A model generated the notes under the pieces. It did not search any database and was not told the DNA's origin. It saw nothing but the letters and a program-made list of their open reading frames with translations. 64,000 nucleotides of DNA from Thermomonas aquatica (GTDB taxonomy: Bacteria; Pseudomonadota; Gammaproteobacteria; Xanthomonadales; Xanthomonadaceae), in NCBI RefSeq assembly GCF_006337105.1, contig NZ_CP040871.1:682001-746000 (forward strand), written 5' to 3'. Position 1 is the first letter of the stretch; the number at the start of each line of letters is the position of its first letter. A program made the translations under genes and the position numbers. This document shows positions 9,470-18,456 of the stretch, piece by piece.

Positions 9470-9640
9470 CTAGCGCGTCTGTACCGGGGCGTATGCGGCG
9501 TTTCCCGGGCTGCGCCCGGAGGCCCCGAAGTTCGCTGCGCCAATATCGCCTGCGCGCAGCGCTGCACCTGCGCCGGGCGCGCCGGCGCTGTGGATCGCCG
9601 GTTGATCGGGGGCTGCCCAGCTCCGCGCAGGCAAGCGGGA
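9470..9640. repeat. Hairpin-bearing spacer between fabH and fabD
   Basis: No plausible gene lies in this 231-nt gap. It contains a perfect hairpin CCGGGC-TGC-GCCCGG at 9505-9519, a block with CCCCGAAGTTCGCTGCGCC at about 9524-9542, and a GC-rich stretch with further TGCGC/GCGCA palindromes to about 9600. The apex GC-TGC-GC is the complement of the GC-GCA-GC apex of the hairpin array at 22106-22327. The CCCGAAGTT block also resembles one hairpin of that array, so the two spacers appear to hold members of one dispersed repeat family. Confidence 0.5.
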
Positions 9641-10630
9641 TCAGTAGCGCAGCAGCGCCGAGCCCCAGGTGAAGCCGCCGCCGAAGGCTTCCAGCAGCAC
9701 CAGCTGGCCACGCTGGATCTTGCCGGAACGCACCGCTTCGTCCAGCGCCAGCGGCACCGAACCCGAGGAGGTGTTGCCATGGCGGTCGACGGTGACCACG
9801 ACGCGCTCCATCGGCATGTCCAGCCGCTTGGCGGTGGCTTCGATGATGCGCAGGTTGGCCTGGTGCGGCACCAGCCAGTCCAGCGCGTGCTTGTCCAGGC
9901 CGTTGGCCTCCAGCGCCTCGTCGACGACCGAGTCCAGCGCCTTCACCGCATGCTTGAACACCTCGTTGCCGGTCATCAGCACGCGCACGCCGGCGTTCTT
10001 CTCTTCCGGCCTGAAGCCGGCGGACACGCCCACCGGGTTCCACAGCAGTTCCTTCTTGCCGCCGTCGGCGTGCATGTGGGTGCTGAGGATGCCGGTTTCG
10101 CCGTCGGCCTTCAGCACCACCGCGCCGGCACCGTCGCCGAACAGCACGCAAGTGCCGCGGTCGCTCCAGTCCAGCATCCGGGTCAGGGTTTCCGAACCCA
10201 CCACCAGCGCAGTCCTGGCCGCGCCGGACTGGATGAACTTGTCGGCGATGGTCAATGCGTAGATGAAGCCGGAGCAGGCCGCGTTGACGTCGAACGCGGG
10301 GCAGCCGTTGGCGCCCAGCTTGTGCTGCAGCAGGCAGGCCGAGGACGGGAAGATCAGGTCCGGGGTAGTGGTGCCGAGCACGATCAGGTCGATCTCGGCG
10401 GCGGTCACGCCGGCCGCTTCCATCGCGCGGATCGCGGCCTGGTAGGCGAGGTCCGACGTGGTCTCGCCCTCGGCGGCGACATGCCGTTCGCGGATGCCGG
10501 TGCGGGCGACGATCCACTCGTCGCTGGTCTCGACGAACTCGGTCAGGTCGGCATTGGTCAGCACCTTCTCCGGCAGGTAGCTGCCGGTGCCGGCGATGCG
10601 GGAATAGATGCGGCCTTCGGGCTGACTCAT
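9641..10630 (-). CDS. fabH: 3-oxoacyl-ACP synthase III
   Basis: A 329-residue initiating condensing enzyme joining acyl-CoA to malonyl-ACP. The Cys-His-Asn triad is Cys119 (NAACSGF), His256 (VPHQAN) and Asn286 (HGNTSSG). The C-terminus [16 protein letters not shown] is typical. ATG start. It follows rpmF directly. In E. coli and many relatives plsX sits between these two genes, and here only about 160 nt without a gene separate them. Confidence 0.96.
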   Translation of the reverse strand: MSQPEGRIYSRIAGTGSYLPEKVLTNADLTEFVETSDEWIVARTGIRERHVAAEGETTSDLAYQAAIRAMEAAGVTAAEIDLIVLGTTTPDLIFPSSACLLQHKLGANGCPAFDVNAACSGFIYALTIADKFIQSGAARTALVVGSETLTRMLDWSDRGTCVLFGDGAGAVVLKADGETGILSTHMHADGGKKELLWNPVGVSAGFRPEEKNAGVRVLMTGNEVFKHAVKALDSVVDEALEANGLDKHALDWLVPHQANLRIIEATAKRLDMPMERVVVTVDRHGNTSSGSVPLALDEAVRSGKIQRGQLVLLEAFGGGFTWGSALLRY

Positions 10631-10721
10631 GCGTGGACTCCTGGCGGACCCGTCACGATAGCGTGGACGGGCCGGGGCATGCGGGGGTTGACGAACAGAC
10701 GGGCGAATCCGGGATGCAGAA

Positions 10722-10757
10722 ACGCCAACGGCCGCACCATCTGGCGCGGCCGGGCGT
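10722..10757 (-). terminator. Hairpin between rpmF and fabH
   Basis: A two-part stem: ACGCC, then AA, then CGGCCGC, a 10-nt loop, GCGGCCG and GGCGT. On the minus strand it is followed by a short TTT run, so it may attenuate transcription from yceD-rpmF into fabH rather than stop it fully. Confidence 0.5.
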
Positions 10758-10788
10758 CATCCTGCAGCTACGACCTTGCGGCCGCGGA

Positions 10789-10983
10789 TCACTCTTCGTC
10801 GACGACCTTGGTCTTCGGCGCGATGACCTGCTTGCCGCGGTAGTAACCGTCGGCGGTCACGTGGTGGCGCAGGTGGGTCTCGCCGCTGGTCGGATCGGTG
10901 GCGAGCTGCTTGGCGGAAAGGGCATCGTGCGCGCGGCGCATGCCGCGGCGGGACGGGGAAACGCGGGACTTCTGGACAGCCAT
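10789..10983 (-). CDS. rpmF: 50S ribosomal protein L32
   Basis: A 64-residue basic protein of normal L32 length with the family N-terminus [20 protein letters not shown] and the later [15 protein letters not shown]. The zinc-binding cysteines found in some L32 proteins are absent, giving the zinc-free C-minus type usual in many gammaproteobacteria. It lies 63 nt downstream of yceD, the standard pairing, on the minus strand. Confidence 0.95.
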   Translation of the reverse strand: MAVQKSRVSPSRRGMRRAHDALSAKQLATDPTSGETHLRHHVTADGYYRGKQVIAPKTKVVDEE

Positions 10984-11046
10984 GGGACAACTCCGAATGA
11001 ATGCTTGTAGAGCTTCGTTACGCGACTCAGCGCGACATTATCGCAC

Positions 11047-11565
11047 TTATTTTTTCTTCAGGCCGGCCAACGCCGCGAACGGGTTGGCCTGGGCGGTTTC
11101 CTCGGCGGGCGGCACGAATTCGCGCACGACCACCTCGGCTTCGGGCGAGACCGGTACCACCGGCATCGCCAAAATCAGCTCGTCCTCCACCAGCTCCGCC
11201 GGCTTCAGCATGCCGTCGGCCTCGACCAGCAAGGCCTCGTATTCTTCCGGCAGGGCCGCTTCATCGGCCTCGTCGCGGATCAGTCCCAGCCTCTGCACCA
11301 GCCGCACCGGCAGCATGAACCGGCGCAGGCTGCTCTGGCATTCCAGCGGCAGCTCGGCTTCGATCCGCAGCTCCGCGTACGGCAGCTTCAACGCATCGGT
11401 GCCGAACGCCAGCACGTAGCGGGCGTCGCCTTCGGGTTCCAGCAGGCTGTCGCGCAACCGGGTCATCGCCGCAAGCGGAATCCGGCCCTCGAATTCGCGC
11501 CGCGCCGCGACCATCCGCCAGGCATCCACGGACTCGGGCACCCGGCTGTTTGGCAGGTCGGACAT
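11047..11565 (-). CDS. yceD: YceD family protein (DUF177), 23S rRNA accumulation protein
   Basis: A 172-residue DUF177 protein. In E. coli this gene precedes rpmF and its product is linked to 23S rRNA accumulation. The conserved centre is seen as LECQSSLRRFMLPVRLVQRLGLIRDEADEAALPEEYE, with a terminal NPFAALAGLKKK, a family hallmark. In this family the CxxC/CxR cysteines vary, and one Cys is present here. The ATG giving MSDLPNSRVPESVD was chosen. The frame is open upstream but that part is antisense to the small gene and maf on the opposite strand. Confidence 0.88.
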   Translation of the reverse strand: MSDLPNSRVPESVDAWRMVAARREFEGRIPLAAMTRLRDSLLEPEGDARYVLAFGTDALKLPYAELRIEAELPLECQSSLRRFMLPVRLVQRLGLIRDEADEAALPEEYEALLVEADGMLKPAELVEDELILAMPVVPVSPEAEVVVREFVPPAEETAQANPFAALAGLKKK

Positions 11566-11669
11566 AAGCCGGAGAATGTTAAAGACCGCCATCGGCCCTG
11601 TCAAATCAATGCCATGCACCGAACCTGCCCCGGATTGCCGCACGGCCCGCGCGCGCGCAGACTGGCCGG

Positions 11670-12032
11670 ATGAAACTCCTCCTGCCCGTGCTCCTGTTCG
11701 CCATCGCCGCCGTTGCGCTGTGGTGGGGTTGGCGCGTCCGCCAGCGCAGCCAGCAACGCCCGCGGGCGATCCGCGACGTGCTGGACGCCGCCGATGCGCT
11801 GGAAGCGCGCCTGCGCGTCGCCCGCGACGAGCTCGAAGCCGTGGCAGGCGACCACGAGAACCCGGTCCGCGGCGCGATGCAGGAAATCCTGCGCCAGCGC
11901 CTGTGGTTGCAGGAAAACGCCGCCAGCGCCGAGCTGTCGCAGCTGGATGCGGTGCGGCGTTCGCTGGCCAGCGCGCGCGACAGCCTCGAGCAGCAGCTGC
12001 AACGGGTGAGCCAAGCCCGCGCCGGGCATTGA
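11670..12032 (+). CDS. Small membrane-anchored coiled-coil protein of unknown function
   Basis: A 120-residue protein that I do not recognise. Residues 3-20 are a single hydrophobic helix (LLLPVLLFAIAAVALWWG). The rest is charged, Ala/Arg/Glu-rich and heptad-like, predicting a long cytoplasmic or periplasmic coiled coil. It ends 2 nt before the maf start and is likely cotranscribed with it. Codon use is like its neighbours. It is divergent from yceD, with a 104-nt gap between starts. Confidence 0.65.
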   Translation: MKLLLPVLLFAIAAVALWWGWRVRQRSQQRPRAIRDVLDAADALEARLRVARDELEAVAGDHENPVRGAMQEILRQRLWLQENAASAELSQLDAVRRSLASARDSLEQQLQRVSQARAGH

Positions 12033-12034
12033 GC

Positions 12035-12613
12035 ATGCCGCGGCTGGTCCTGGCCTCCACCTCGCGCTACCGGCGCGAATTGCTGGAAAGGTTGCGCCTG
12101 CCGTTCGAGGTGGCGCGGCCTGAGACCGATGAAACCGCCCTGCCCGGCGAATCGCCGCTTGCCCTTTCGATCCGGTTGGCCGAAGCGAAAGCGCGCGCCG
12201 TGGCAGCGCAGCAAGCCGGCGATGTCTGGGCGCTGGGCTCCGACCAGGTGGCCGACGTCGATGGCGTCGCGCTCGGCAAGCCCGGCGGACGCGAGGCCGC
12301 GATCGCGCAGCTGCGCGCGATGTCGGGCCGCGTCGTGCGCTTCCACACCGCGCTGTGCCTCGCGCATGCCGATGGCCGCAGCTTCGCCGGCATCGACCTG
12401 ACCGAAGTGCATGTCCGCACGCTGGACGATGCCGGGATCGAACGCTACGTCGATGCCGAGCAACCGTTCGATTGCGCCGGCAGCTTCAAGTCCGAAGGCC
12501 TGGGCATCGTGCTGTTCGAGCGCATCGACAACCGCGACCCGACCGCCCTGATCGGGTTGCCGCTGATCGCGACCTGCGGCCTGTTGCGGCAGGCGGGGTT
12601 CGCCCTGCCCTGA
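12035..12613 (+). CDS. Maf-family nucleotide pyrophosphatase, YceF (m7GTP) type
   Basis: A 192-residue Maf protein. The family hydrolyses modified nucleoside triphosphates, and the YceF branch prefers 7-methyl-GTP. It starts LVLASTSRYRRELLERL and has GSDQVADVDG (catalytic Asp region), CAGSFKSEGLGI and DPTALIGLPLIA. These closely follow E. coli YceF, including CAGSFKSEG. In E. coli yceF also neighbours yceD-rpmF, though there on the same side. Start ATG two bases after the upstream stop. Confidence 0.9.
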   Translation: MPRLVLASTSRYRRELLERLRLPFEVARPETDETALPGESPLALSIRLAEAKARAVAAQQAGDVWALGSDQVADVDGVALGKPGGREAAIAQLRAMSGRVVRFHTALCLAHADGRSFAGIDLTEVHVRTLDDAGIERYVDAEQPFDCAGSFKSEGLGIVLFERIDNRDPTALIGLPLIATCGLLRQAGFALP

Positions 12614-12622
12614 GCGATCGGC

Positions 12623-14458
12623 TCAGCGCACCTCGATCCGCTGTTCCGGCCAGTCCTCGACGCTGCCGTCCGCGCCGTGCAGGCGCAGGCCGAGCCAGTG
12701 CGTGCCGGCCGGCGCGCCTTCGATCCGCGCCCGGAAATACACCTGCGGATGGTTCGGATCGGTGCTGTTCTTCCAGAAATCGGCAACGCCGGCATTCGCT
12801 TCGCCGTAGCGCGCCTGCGCCGCCACGCGGCCGTCGAGCAAGACCTCGACCGCGCGCAGGCCGACGCCGTCCTTGAAGGCCCAGCCGGCGACATCGAATG
12901 CGCGCGCAAGCTTGGCCGACGGCGCGGGCGCATCGATGAAGGCCAGCGCCGGGGTGGTGCAGGCGCCGTCCCGCATCGGGCCGTCGAATGCGAACAGCAG
13001 GAAGCGCTGGCGGCCGTGGTCGATATTCAGCACCTGCGGCGCCGGCAGCGGTCCGACCTGCCCGCACAACGCGTGGTAATGCGCGAGCAAGTCGCGGAAA
13101 TCGACATCGCTGCCGCTCGCGACCAGCAGTAGCGGGCCGCCTCCGAGCGACGCGCGCGTCGAGTGCGACAGCCCCCACAACGCCAGCTGCGGCGCACGCC
13201 CATGCTTGTCGTTGAGCGGATGCTCGAGCACGGCGATCTCCGCATCGTCGCGGGCGAAGCCGAGTTCGGCGCCGATCTTGAAATTGCCGGCGAGCAGCTG
13301 CGTGCCCGGCGCCATCGTCGCCAGTCTTCGGCGCACCGCGGCGTCCAGCGCATCCCAGCCGGCGAAATTGGTGGGATGGAAATTCCGCGACGCCGTCTGC
13401 GCGCGCAACGATGGCAGCGATGCGATGGTGTAGTACCCGAGCACCGCGGCCAGGCCGCAGGCCGCCGTCGCCCATGCGGCGATGCGCCAGCCGCGCGACC
13501 AGCGCGCAAGCGCCGCCGGGACCAGCGGCAACAGGGCCAGGTAGCCGGGCAGCGGCCAGTGGAAGCTCACCCGCTCGCGATCGGCGAAGAAACCGAGCAC
13601 CAGGAAACCCAGCACGATCATCGACCCGCACGATGCGAGGTAGCGCGCCGCCGGCCGCGCATCGCGCAGTCCCTGCCATGCGGCAAGCGCCATCGCGGCC
13701 AGCAGCACCGGCGTGGCCAGCAACAACTGCATGCGCCCGAGGCGGAGGCCTTCGCCGCTGAAGCTCCATGGATGGCGGTCGACCAACTGGAAGCGCAGCC
13801 CGGCATCGCCATTGTGCAGGTTCCACAGCACGAGCGGCAGCCATGCCAGGGCGCCGGCGAACACCGCGATCCACACGCGAGGGTCGCGCAACGCCGTGCG
13901 GCCATCGCGCAGCATCAGCAAGGCGATGAAACCGACCGCGATCACCGCGACGAAGCGATAGTGGGTCAGGCCACCGATGACGAGTCCGATGGCGAGTTCC
14001 ATCGTCGCGAAACCATCCACGCGACGCAGCAGGCGCAATCCGGCATCGACGCACAGCGCCGAAGCCAACAGCAAGGGCACGTCGGGCAAGGCGAGCAGGC
14101 CCAGCGTGCCGGCCAGCGGCAGCAGCAAGGCCAGCGTGCCGGCCTGCCAGCCCGTCTTCGCATCGAATTCGCGCGCGGTCATGCGCGCGACCAGCCACGG
14201 GATCGCGGCGGCGATGGCGAGGAACGGCAATCGCAACGAGAGCGTGCCGTCGCCCAGGGCATCGCCCACTCGCGCCAGCCAGGCGGTCAGTCCCGGCAGG
14301 TCGGAATAGGCCCAGGCCAGGTGCCGCCCTTCCTGCCAATAGAACGCTTCATCGACGAACAGCGGCAGGCGCGCCGCCAGCACCAGCTTGACCGCGAGCA
14401 AGGCCAGCCACAGGCCGATGAACCAGCGCTTGGCGGCGTCCGCCTGCATGCCCCGCAT
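12623..14458 (-). CDS. GT39-type membrane glycosyltransferase with C-terminal Ig-like domain
   Basis: A 611-residue ArnT/PMT-like protein predicted to transfer a sugar from a polyprenyl-phosphate donor at the periplasmic face. The first luminal loop has the GT39 acidic motif FVDEAFYWQEGRHLAWAY, with the following DLPGLTAWL. About ten hydrophobic helices run to residue 360. The remaining 250 residues are soluble, and the last 100 (AFDVAGWAFKDGVGLRAVEV onward) read like a bacterial Ig-like or carbohydrate-binding beta sandwich. The acceptor is unknown. It is convergent with maf (9 nt between stops) and divergent from the MoxR operon. Confidence 0.8.
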   Translation of the reverse strand: MRGMQADAAKRWFIGLWLALLAVKLVLAARLPLFVDEAFYWQEGRHLAWAYSDLPGLTAWLARVGDALGDGTLSLRLPFLAIAAAIPWLVARMTAREFDAKTGWQAGTLALLLPLAGTLGLLALPDVPLLLASALCVDAGLRLLRRVDGFATMELAIGLVIGGLTHYRFVAVIAVGFIALLMLRDGRTALRDPRVWIAVFAGALAWLPLVLWNLHNGDAGLRFQLVDRHPWSFSGEGLRLGRMQLLLATPVLLAAMALAAWQGLRDARPAARYLASCGSMIVLGFLVLGFFADRERVSFHWPLPGYLALLPLVPAALARWSRGWRIAAWATAACGLAAVLGYYTIASLPSLRAQTASRNFHPTNFAGWDALDAAVRRRLATMAPGTQLLAGNFKIGAELGFARDDAEIAVLEHPLNDKHGRAPQLALWGLSHSTRASLGGGPLLLVASGSDVDFRDLLAHYHALCGQVGPLPAPQVLNIDHGRQRFLLFAFDGPMRDGACTTPALAFIDAPAPSAKLARAFDVAGWAFKDGVGLRAVEVLLDGRVAAQARYGEANAGVADFWKNSTDPNHPQVYFRARIEGAPAGTHWLGLRLHGADGSVEDWPEQRIEVR

Positions 14459-14505
14459 CCGTTCGCGACCTCGCTACACTGGCTCGATTCCAACCGAGGA
14501 CGGTC

Positions 14506-15456
14506 ATGTCCGCACCCACGGCAACCGACACGATGCTACCCGATGCGCTGCGCGCCGCCCTGCGCGATGCGCAGGCGCAGGTCAACACGCTGGTGCTGGG
14601 CAAGCCGCAGCAGGTGCGGCTTGCCTTCGTCGCCCTGCTCGCCGACGGCCACCTGCTGATCGAGGACCTGCCCGGGCTCGGCAAGACCACCCTGGCGCAT
14701 GCGATGGCGGCCACCCTCGGGCTCGGTTTCCAGCGCGTGCAGTTCACGTCCGACCTGCTGCCGGCCGACATCCTCGGGGTGTCGGTGTACGAGGCGCAGA
14801 CGCGCCGCTTCGAGTTCCATCCCGGCCCGGTGTTCACCCACGTGCTGCTGGCCGACGAGATCAACCGCGCGCCGCCGCGCACGCAGAGCGCGCTGCTGGA
14901 GGCGATGGCCGAGCACCAGGTCAGCATCGACGGCTCCACCCGCGTCCTGCCCGACCCGTTCCTGGTGATCGCCACCCAGAACCCGGTGGACCTGGCCGGC
15001 ACCTACCCGCTGCCGGATTCGCAGCTGGACCGGTTCCTGCTGCGTCTGGCGCTGGGGTATCCCGACGAACACGCCGAGCGCGCGCTGCTGGCCGGCAGCG
15101 ACCGTCGCGACCTGATCGCGCAGGCGACGCCATTGCTGGATGCCGAGCGGGTGATCGCGCTGCGCCGCGCCGTGCAGGAGGTGCATGCGAGCGATGCGCT
15201 GGTCGCCTACGTGCAGGCCCTGGTCGGGCGCAGCCGCAAGCATCCCGGCGTGCGCGTGGGACTGTCGCCGCGCGCGGGCCTGGCGCTGCTGCGCGCGGCG
15301 CGCGCGCACGCCCTGCTGCTCGGCCGCGGCCATGCGATCCCGGAAGACGTGCAGGCGCTGTTCGCCGCGGTGGCCGAGCATCGCCTGGTCGGCGAAGCGG
15401 ACGCCTCGGCGGCGACCCTGGCGAAGGCGATCCTGCACGCGGTGCCCGTCGACTGA
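14506..15456 (+). CDS. MoxR-family AAA+ ATPase
   Basis: A 316-residue MoxR ATPase with Walker A LPGLGKTTLA (residues 55-64), Walker B VLLADEINRAPPRTQSALLE and sensor ATQNPVDLAGTYPLP. These act as chaperone-like maturation factors for partner VWA or DUF58 proteins. It heads an operon with a DUF58 protein and a transmembrane transglutaminase, a widely conserved trio. ATG start; 47 nt separate it from the divergent GT39 start, so the two promoters must share that short space. Confidence 0.9.
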   Translation: MSAPTATDTMLPDALRAALRDAQAQVNTLVLGKPQQVRLAFVALLADGHLLIEDLPGLGKTTLAHAMAATLGLGFQRVQFTSDLLPADILGVSVYEAQTRRFEFHPGPVFTHVLLADEINRAPPRTQSALLEAMAEHQVSIDGSTRVLPDPFLVIATQNPVDLAGTYPLPDSQLDRFLLRLALGYPDEHAERALLAGSDRRDLIAQATPLLDAERVIALRRAVQEVHASDALVAYVQALVGRSRKHPGVRVGLSPRAGLALLRAARAHALLLGRGHAIPEDVQALFAAVAEHRLVGEADASAATLAKAILHAVPVD

Positions 15457-15459
15457 CGC

Positions 15460-16416
15460 ATGATCGCTGCGCTGCGCCGACGCATGCAGTCGTGGATGCG
15501 GCCGCGCCAGGCGGAGCAGCTGCCGGTGCGCCTGCAGCGCAACCGGATCTACGTGCTGCCGACCATGACCGGGCTGTTCTTCGGCCTGCTGCTCGGCACC
15601 ATGGGCCTGGGCGCGCTCAACTTCAACAACAACCCGGCGCTGTTGCTGGCGCTGCTGCTGGCCGGCGCCGCCCAGGCCAGCCTGATCGCGGCACACATGC
15701 AGCTGTCTGGCGTGGTGGTCGATGCGGTCGCCGCCGACCCGGTGCCTGCGGGCGAGCCGTTGCGCCTGCGCATCGCCCTGGGCGCACTCGACCAGCGCCT
15801 GCGCCGCGGCTTGCGTATCGGCCATGGCGAGGCGCATGTGCACGCGGCCTTCGACCACAACGGCGGCACCGTGGAACTGCCCTTGCCGACCGCACGCCGC
15901 GGCCTGCTGCCGCTGCCGCGACTGGTGCTGAGCACGGTCCAGCCGCTCGGATTGGCGCGCGCCTGGGCCTATGTCTGGCCGCAGCAAACCGTGCTGGTCT
16001 ACCCGGCGGCGGAATCGCAGGCGCCGCCCTTGCCCACCCCCGCCGGCGACGCCGGGCGCGCGCAGGTCACCCGCGCCGGCGACGATGTCCACCACCTGCG
16101 CGGCTACCGCGCCGGCGATGCCCCGCGCACGGTGGCGTGGAAGGCCTCGGCACGGCGCGACAGCCTGCTGGTGCGCGAATACGAGCAGCATCGCAGCGAC
16201 CAGCTGCTGCTGGACTGGCAGCTGACCAGCGGCCTGCCCTACGAACAACGCATCCGCCGGCTGGCGCGCTGGGTCGACGATGCCGAACGCGAAGGCCGCC
16301 GCTATGCCCTGCGCATCCCCGGCCATGCCGCGATCGCGATGGGGCTTGGCGCGATGCACCGCCATCGCTGCCTGCGCGCACTGGCGCTGATGCCGGGCGA
16401 GGCCGTGCATGACTGA
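15460..16416 (+). CDS. DUF58 domain protein
   Basis: A 318-residue protein with two N-terminal hydrophobic helices (about residues 32-50 and 58-75), then a soluble part with the DUF58 core (DDVHHLRGYRAGDAPRTVAWKASARRDSLLV seen in pieces, with VREYEQH). DUF58 proteins are VWA-like partners of MoxR ATPases. It begins 3 nt after the MoxR stop and overlaps the next gene by 8 nt, so the three are surely one transcript. The biological target of this system is not established. Confidence 0.85.
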   Translation: MIAALRRRMQSWMRPRQAEQLPVRLQRNRIYVLPTMTGLFFGLLLGTMGLGALNFNNNPALLLALLLAGAAQASLIAAHMQLSGVVVDAVAADPVPAGEPLRLRIALGALDQRLRRGLRIGHGEAHVHAAFDHNGGTVELPLPTARRGLLPLPRLVLSTVQPLGLARAWAYVWPQQTVLVYPAAESQAPPLPTPAGDAGRAQVTRAGDDVHHLRGYRAGDAPRTVAWKASARRDSLLVREYEQHRSDQLLLDWQLTSGLPYEQRIRRLARWVDDAEREGRRYALRIPGHAAIAMGLGAMHRHRCLRALALMPGEAVHD

Positions 16417-18385
16417 GCGCGGTTCGCTGCCGACCCGCGTCAAGTCGCCGCCGATGCAGGCGCGCGGCCACGCCCTGGTGTTGTCGGCGACTGCGGCCTG
16501 CCTGCTGCCCTTGCTGCTGCAGTTGCCGCCATCGCTGGGCTTCGGCTTCGGCATCGCCGCGGTGCTGATCGCGATCGCGTCGTGGCGGCGCGCCATGCCG
16601 TTCCTGCTGCGGCTGCTGATCGGCATCGGCATGATCGTCGCCATCGCGGTGGTCGCCCCGGGCGTGGGGCGCGACACCGCCTGCATGGTGCTGGCGGCGA
16701 TGCTCGCGCTGAAGCCATCGGAAACGGTCAGCCTGCGCGATGGCCGCAGCCTGGCCGGATTCGCCCTGTTCGGCCCCTTCGCCGCGTTCCTGCTCGACCA
16801 GGGGCCGGTCAGCCTGGTGCTGGCGCTGACCGCCGTGCTGGCGTCATTGCTGGCATTGCAGCAGCTGGCCAATGACGAGGCCGATGTCCGTCCGCGCGCC
16901 GGCAGCCACTGGTGGCAGGCCTCCACCGGCGTGCTGCGACTGCTGGCGCTCGGACTGCCGCTGGCATTGGCGGCGTTCTGGCTGTTCCCGCGCCTGCCCA
17001 CGCCGCTGTGGGGGCTGCCCAATCGCGTGGTCGCGAAACCTGGCCTGTCGGACACGATGACCCCGGGCGGCTGGCTGGACCTGATGAACGACGACAGCCC
17101 GGCGGCGCGCGTGCAGTTCTTCGGCGCAGCGCCGCCACGCGACCAGATGTACTGGCGTGGTCCGGTGCTGTGGAATTTCGATGGCCGCACCTGGTCCCAG
17201 CCGAAGCAGCTGCTGAACATCCCGGCGGCACCGCTGCAGCCGGCGGGCGCGGGATGGGACTACCAGATCGAACCGGAACCGACCGAGCAACGGCAATTGA
17301 TCGCGCTCGACCTGCCCATGCAGGTGCCGGACGGCGCGTTCGTCTCGCTCGACTACAGCGTGCGCTCCAGCCAGCCCCTCAATGGCGTCACCCGCTGGCG
17401 GATGCGTTCGGCCGCACCCGCCGCCGCCGAACCGGAATTGCCCGAAGCGTTGCGCCGGCTCGCACTGCAGTTGCCGGCCGGCTTCAATCCGCGCACCCTC
17501 GCGATGGGCCGGCAATGGCGGCGCGAAGCCGGCAACGACGTGCAGGGCAACGCGGATGCCGCCATCGCCAATCGCGCGCTCGCGATGATCCGGCGCGAGT
17601 TCGGCTATACCCTGAACGTGCCGTTGGCGGGACGCAATGAAATCGACGATTTCCTGTTCGAGCGCAAGCAGGGCTACTGCGAGCATTTCAGCTCGTCCTT
17701 CGTCGTGCTCATGCGCGCCGCCGGCATCCCCGCGCGGGTGGTCACCGGATATGCCGGCGGCTACCGCAACCCGATCGGCGACTACTGGCTGGTGCTGAAC
17801 TCGAGGGCGCATGCCTGGGCCGAGGTCTGGCTGCCGCGGCGTGGCTGGGTGCGGGTGGATCCCACCGCCGCCGTCGCACCCGAGCGCGTGTTCGACACCC
17901 TGGCCGACCGCCAACCCGGGCGCATCGGCGCCTTCGACGGACTGGTGCCGGTGTTCAATGCCAGCGACTGGCTGCGGCGCGGCTGGAACGATTTCGTGCT
18001 GGGTTACGACGCGCAGCGCCAGCAGCGGCTGTTCAATCCGTTCGGCGTCGACCGGATCGGCAGCCGCGAACTGATCCTGCTGTTCACGACCATCGCCACC
18101 CTCGCCCTGGCCTGGATGGCCTGGCTGATCGCGCGCGGCGAACGCGAGAAGGATCCGTTGCTGCGCGCCTGGCACAGGCTCGGCCGCCGCTATTCGCGCC
18201 AGGGCCGCGGGCGCGAGATGCACGAGCCCGCCCAGGCCTGGGCCGAGCGCGTCGCCGCCGACGTGCCCCGGGCCGGCGAACACCTGCGCGCGCTCAGCCG
18301 CCGTTTCTCCGATGCGCGCTACGCTGCGGTCGAACCCGCCGCGTTGCGCCGGCTGTTGCGCGACCTGGCCGCGCATCGGCCATGA
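16409..18385 (+). CDS. TgpA-type transmembrane transglutaminase-like protein (DUF3488/DUF4129)
   Basis: A 658-residue inner-membrane protein with about six N-terminal helices (to residue 190), a periplasmic transglutaminase-like domain and a C-terminal helix near residue 560 followed by a cytoplasmic DUF4129-like tail. The papain-like triad is complete: Cys424 in QGYCEHFSSSF, His468 in SRAHAWAEVW and Asp484 in RVDPTAAV. The Pseudomonas aeruginosa homologue TgpA is essential. Third gene of the MoxR-DUF58-TgpA operon. ATG start overlaps the DUF58 stop. Confidence 0.9.
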   Translation: MTERGSLPTRVKSPPMQARGHALVLSATAACLLPLLLQLPPSLGFGFGIAAVLIAIASWRRAMPFLLRLLIGIGMIVAIAVVAPGVGRDTACMVLAAMLALKPSETVSLRDGRSLAGFALFGPFAAFLLDQGPVSLVLALTAVLASLLALQQLANDEADVRPRAGSHWWQASTGVLRLLALGLPLALAAFWLFPRLPTPLWGLPNRVVAKPGLSDTMTPGGWLDLMNDDSPAARVQFFGAAPPRDQMYWRGPVLWNFDGRTWSQPKQLLNIPAAPLQPAGAGWDYQIEPEPTEQRQLIALDLPMQVPDGAFVSLDYSVRSSQPLNGVTRWRMRSAAPAAAEPELPEALRRLALQLPAGFNPRTLAMGRQWRREAGNDVQGNADAAIANRALAMIRREFGYTLNVPLAGRNEIDDFLFERKQGYCEHFSSSFVVLMRAAGIPARVVTGYAGGYRNPIGDYWLVLNSRAHAWAEVWLPRRGWVRVDPTAAVAPERVFDTLADRQPGRIGAFDGLVPVFNASDWLRRGWNDFVLGYDAQRQQRLFNPFGVDRIGSRELILLFTTIATLALAWMAWLIARGEREKDPLLRAWHRLGRRYSRQGRGREMHEPAQAWAERVAADVPRAGEHLRALSRRFSDARYAAVEPAALRRLLRDLAAHRP

Positions 18386-18456
18386 CGCCGCCTCGACCGC
18401 CGCATGCGAAGCTTGCAGTCCCCGCACGTTTCCAATTCCTGCATCACGGAGCCGCC

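Noticed and set aside
14536..17220. An 894-codon open frame on the minus strand, antisense to the MoxR operon
   Set aside because: Low-complexity Arg/Gln/His composition and complete overlap with three well-supported genes.
18382..18456. ATG at 18382 as start of the Slp lipoprotein
   Set aside because: It would place 25 extra residues before the signal peptide and move the lipobox Cys to residue 48, which lipoprotein signals do not allow. The ATG at 18457 was used.
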